Of a stretch of 64,000 bases of DNA, positions 63,886 to 64,000 are shown in pieces. The DNA comes from Synchiropus splendidus (Eukaryota; Chordata; Actinopteri; Syngnathiformes; Callionymidae), in the NCBI RefSeq assembly GCF_027744825.2, contig NC_071342.1, positions 25,369,501 through 25,433,500 of the forward strand. Direction: 5' to 3'. Both the position numbers and the translations under genes were made by a program. Positions within the stretch are counted from its first letter, which is position 1. Every line of letters begins with the position of its first letter. The notes under the pieces were generated by a model. It was not told the DNA's origin, searched no databases, and worked only from the letters and a program-made list of their open reading frames with translations.

Positions 63886-64000
63886 TTTATTGTATTTTAT
63901 AATACAATAATACAATTTATGATTGTAATAATAATAATATATTTTTTTATATTTTCTTGAGATTTTATTTATTCTGTTTTTCTCATCGTGCTTCCACTCA

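Overview
This window is nuclear DNA from a vertebrate, almost certainly a percomorph-type teleost fish. Genes are split by GT-AG introns, many only 57-100 bp long. CA/TG microsatellites are abundant, degenerate interspersed repeats are common, and the three genes found are all vertebrate developmental or housekeeping genes. There is no sign of bacterial, plasmid or phage content. The species cannot be named from sequence alone.

Layout. Positions 15-23,352 (minus strand) hold the 5' half of a beta-spectrin gene, best matched to SPTBN1. I placed 23 in-phase coding exons plus an alternative first exon. They encode residues 1-1255: the tandem calponin-homology actin-binding domain and about nine spectrin repeats. 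The 3' half lies beyond the left edge. A GC-rich block at 36.4-36.95 kb has a strong minus-strand splice donor and may be an upstream non-coding first exon. Positions 39,799-42,170 (minus strand) hold a complete four-exon acylphosphatase gene (acyp2), 96 residues, including a 17-nt microexon. Positions 51,330-52,514 (plus strand) hold a single-exon FOXG1-family forkhead gene of 394 codons. The rest is intronic or intergenic DNA and repeats.

Linkage. SPTBN1 and ACYP2 are neighbours on human 2p16. Their relatives SPTB and ACYP1 lie on human 14q with FOXG1. A FOXG1 paralogue beside sptbn1 and acyp2 therefore suggests that this segment is the whole-genome-duplication sister of the 14q region and keeps a FOXG1 ohnologue that mammals lack. 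The three genes share no pathway: one is membrane skeleton, one a small cytosolic hydrolase, one a forebrain-type transcription factor.

Repeats. Two long CACT-type minisatellites (3.08-4.20 kb and 43.0-44.68 kb) share a sequence unit. The first fills a spectrin intron and, on the gene's sense strand, reads as dozens of near-perfect 5' splice sites. A 640-bp ATC-type array fills another spectrin intron. A 46-nt G run followed by about 560 bp of purine-rich sequence sits in acyp2 intron 3. A dispersed family of roughly 200-280 bp, with TIR-like ends (GTGGGGACC / GTCCCCAC) and attached CA/TG runs, occurs about 14 times. I could not assign this family to a known element.
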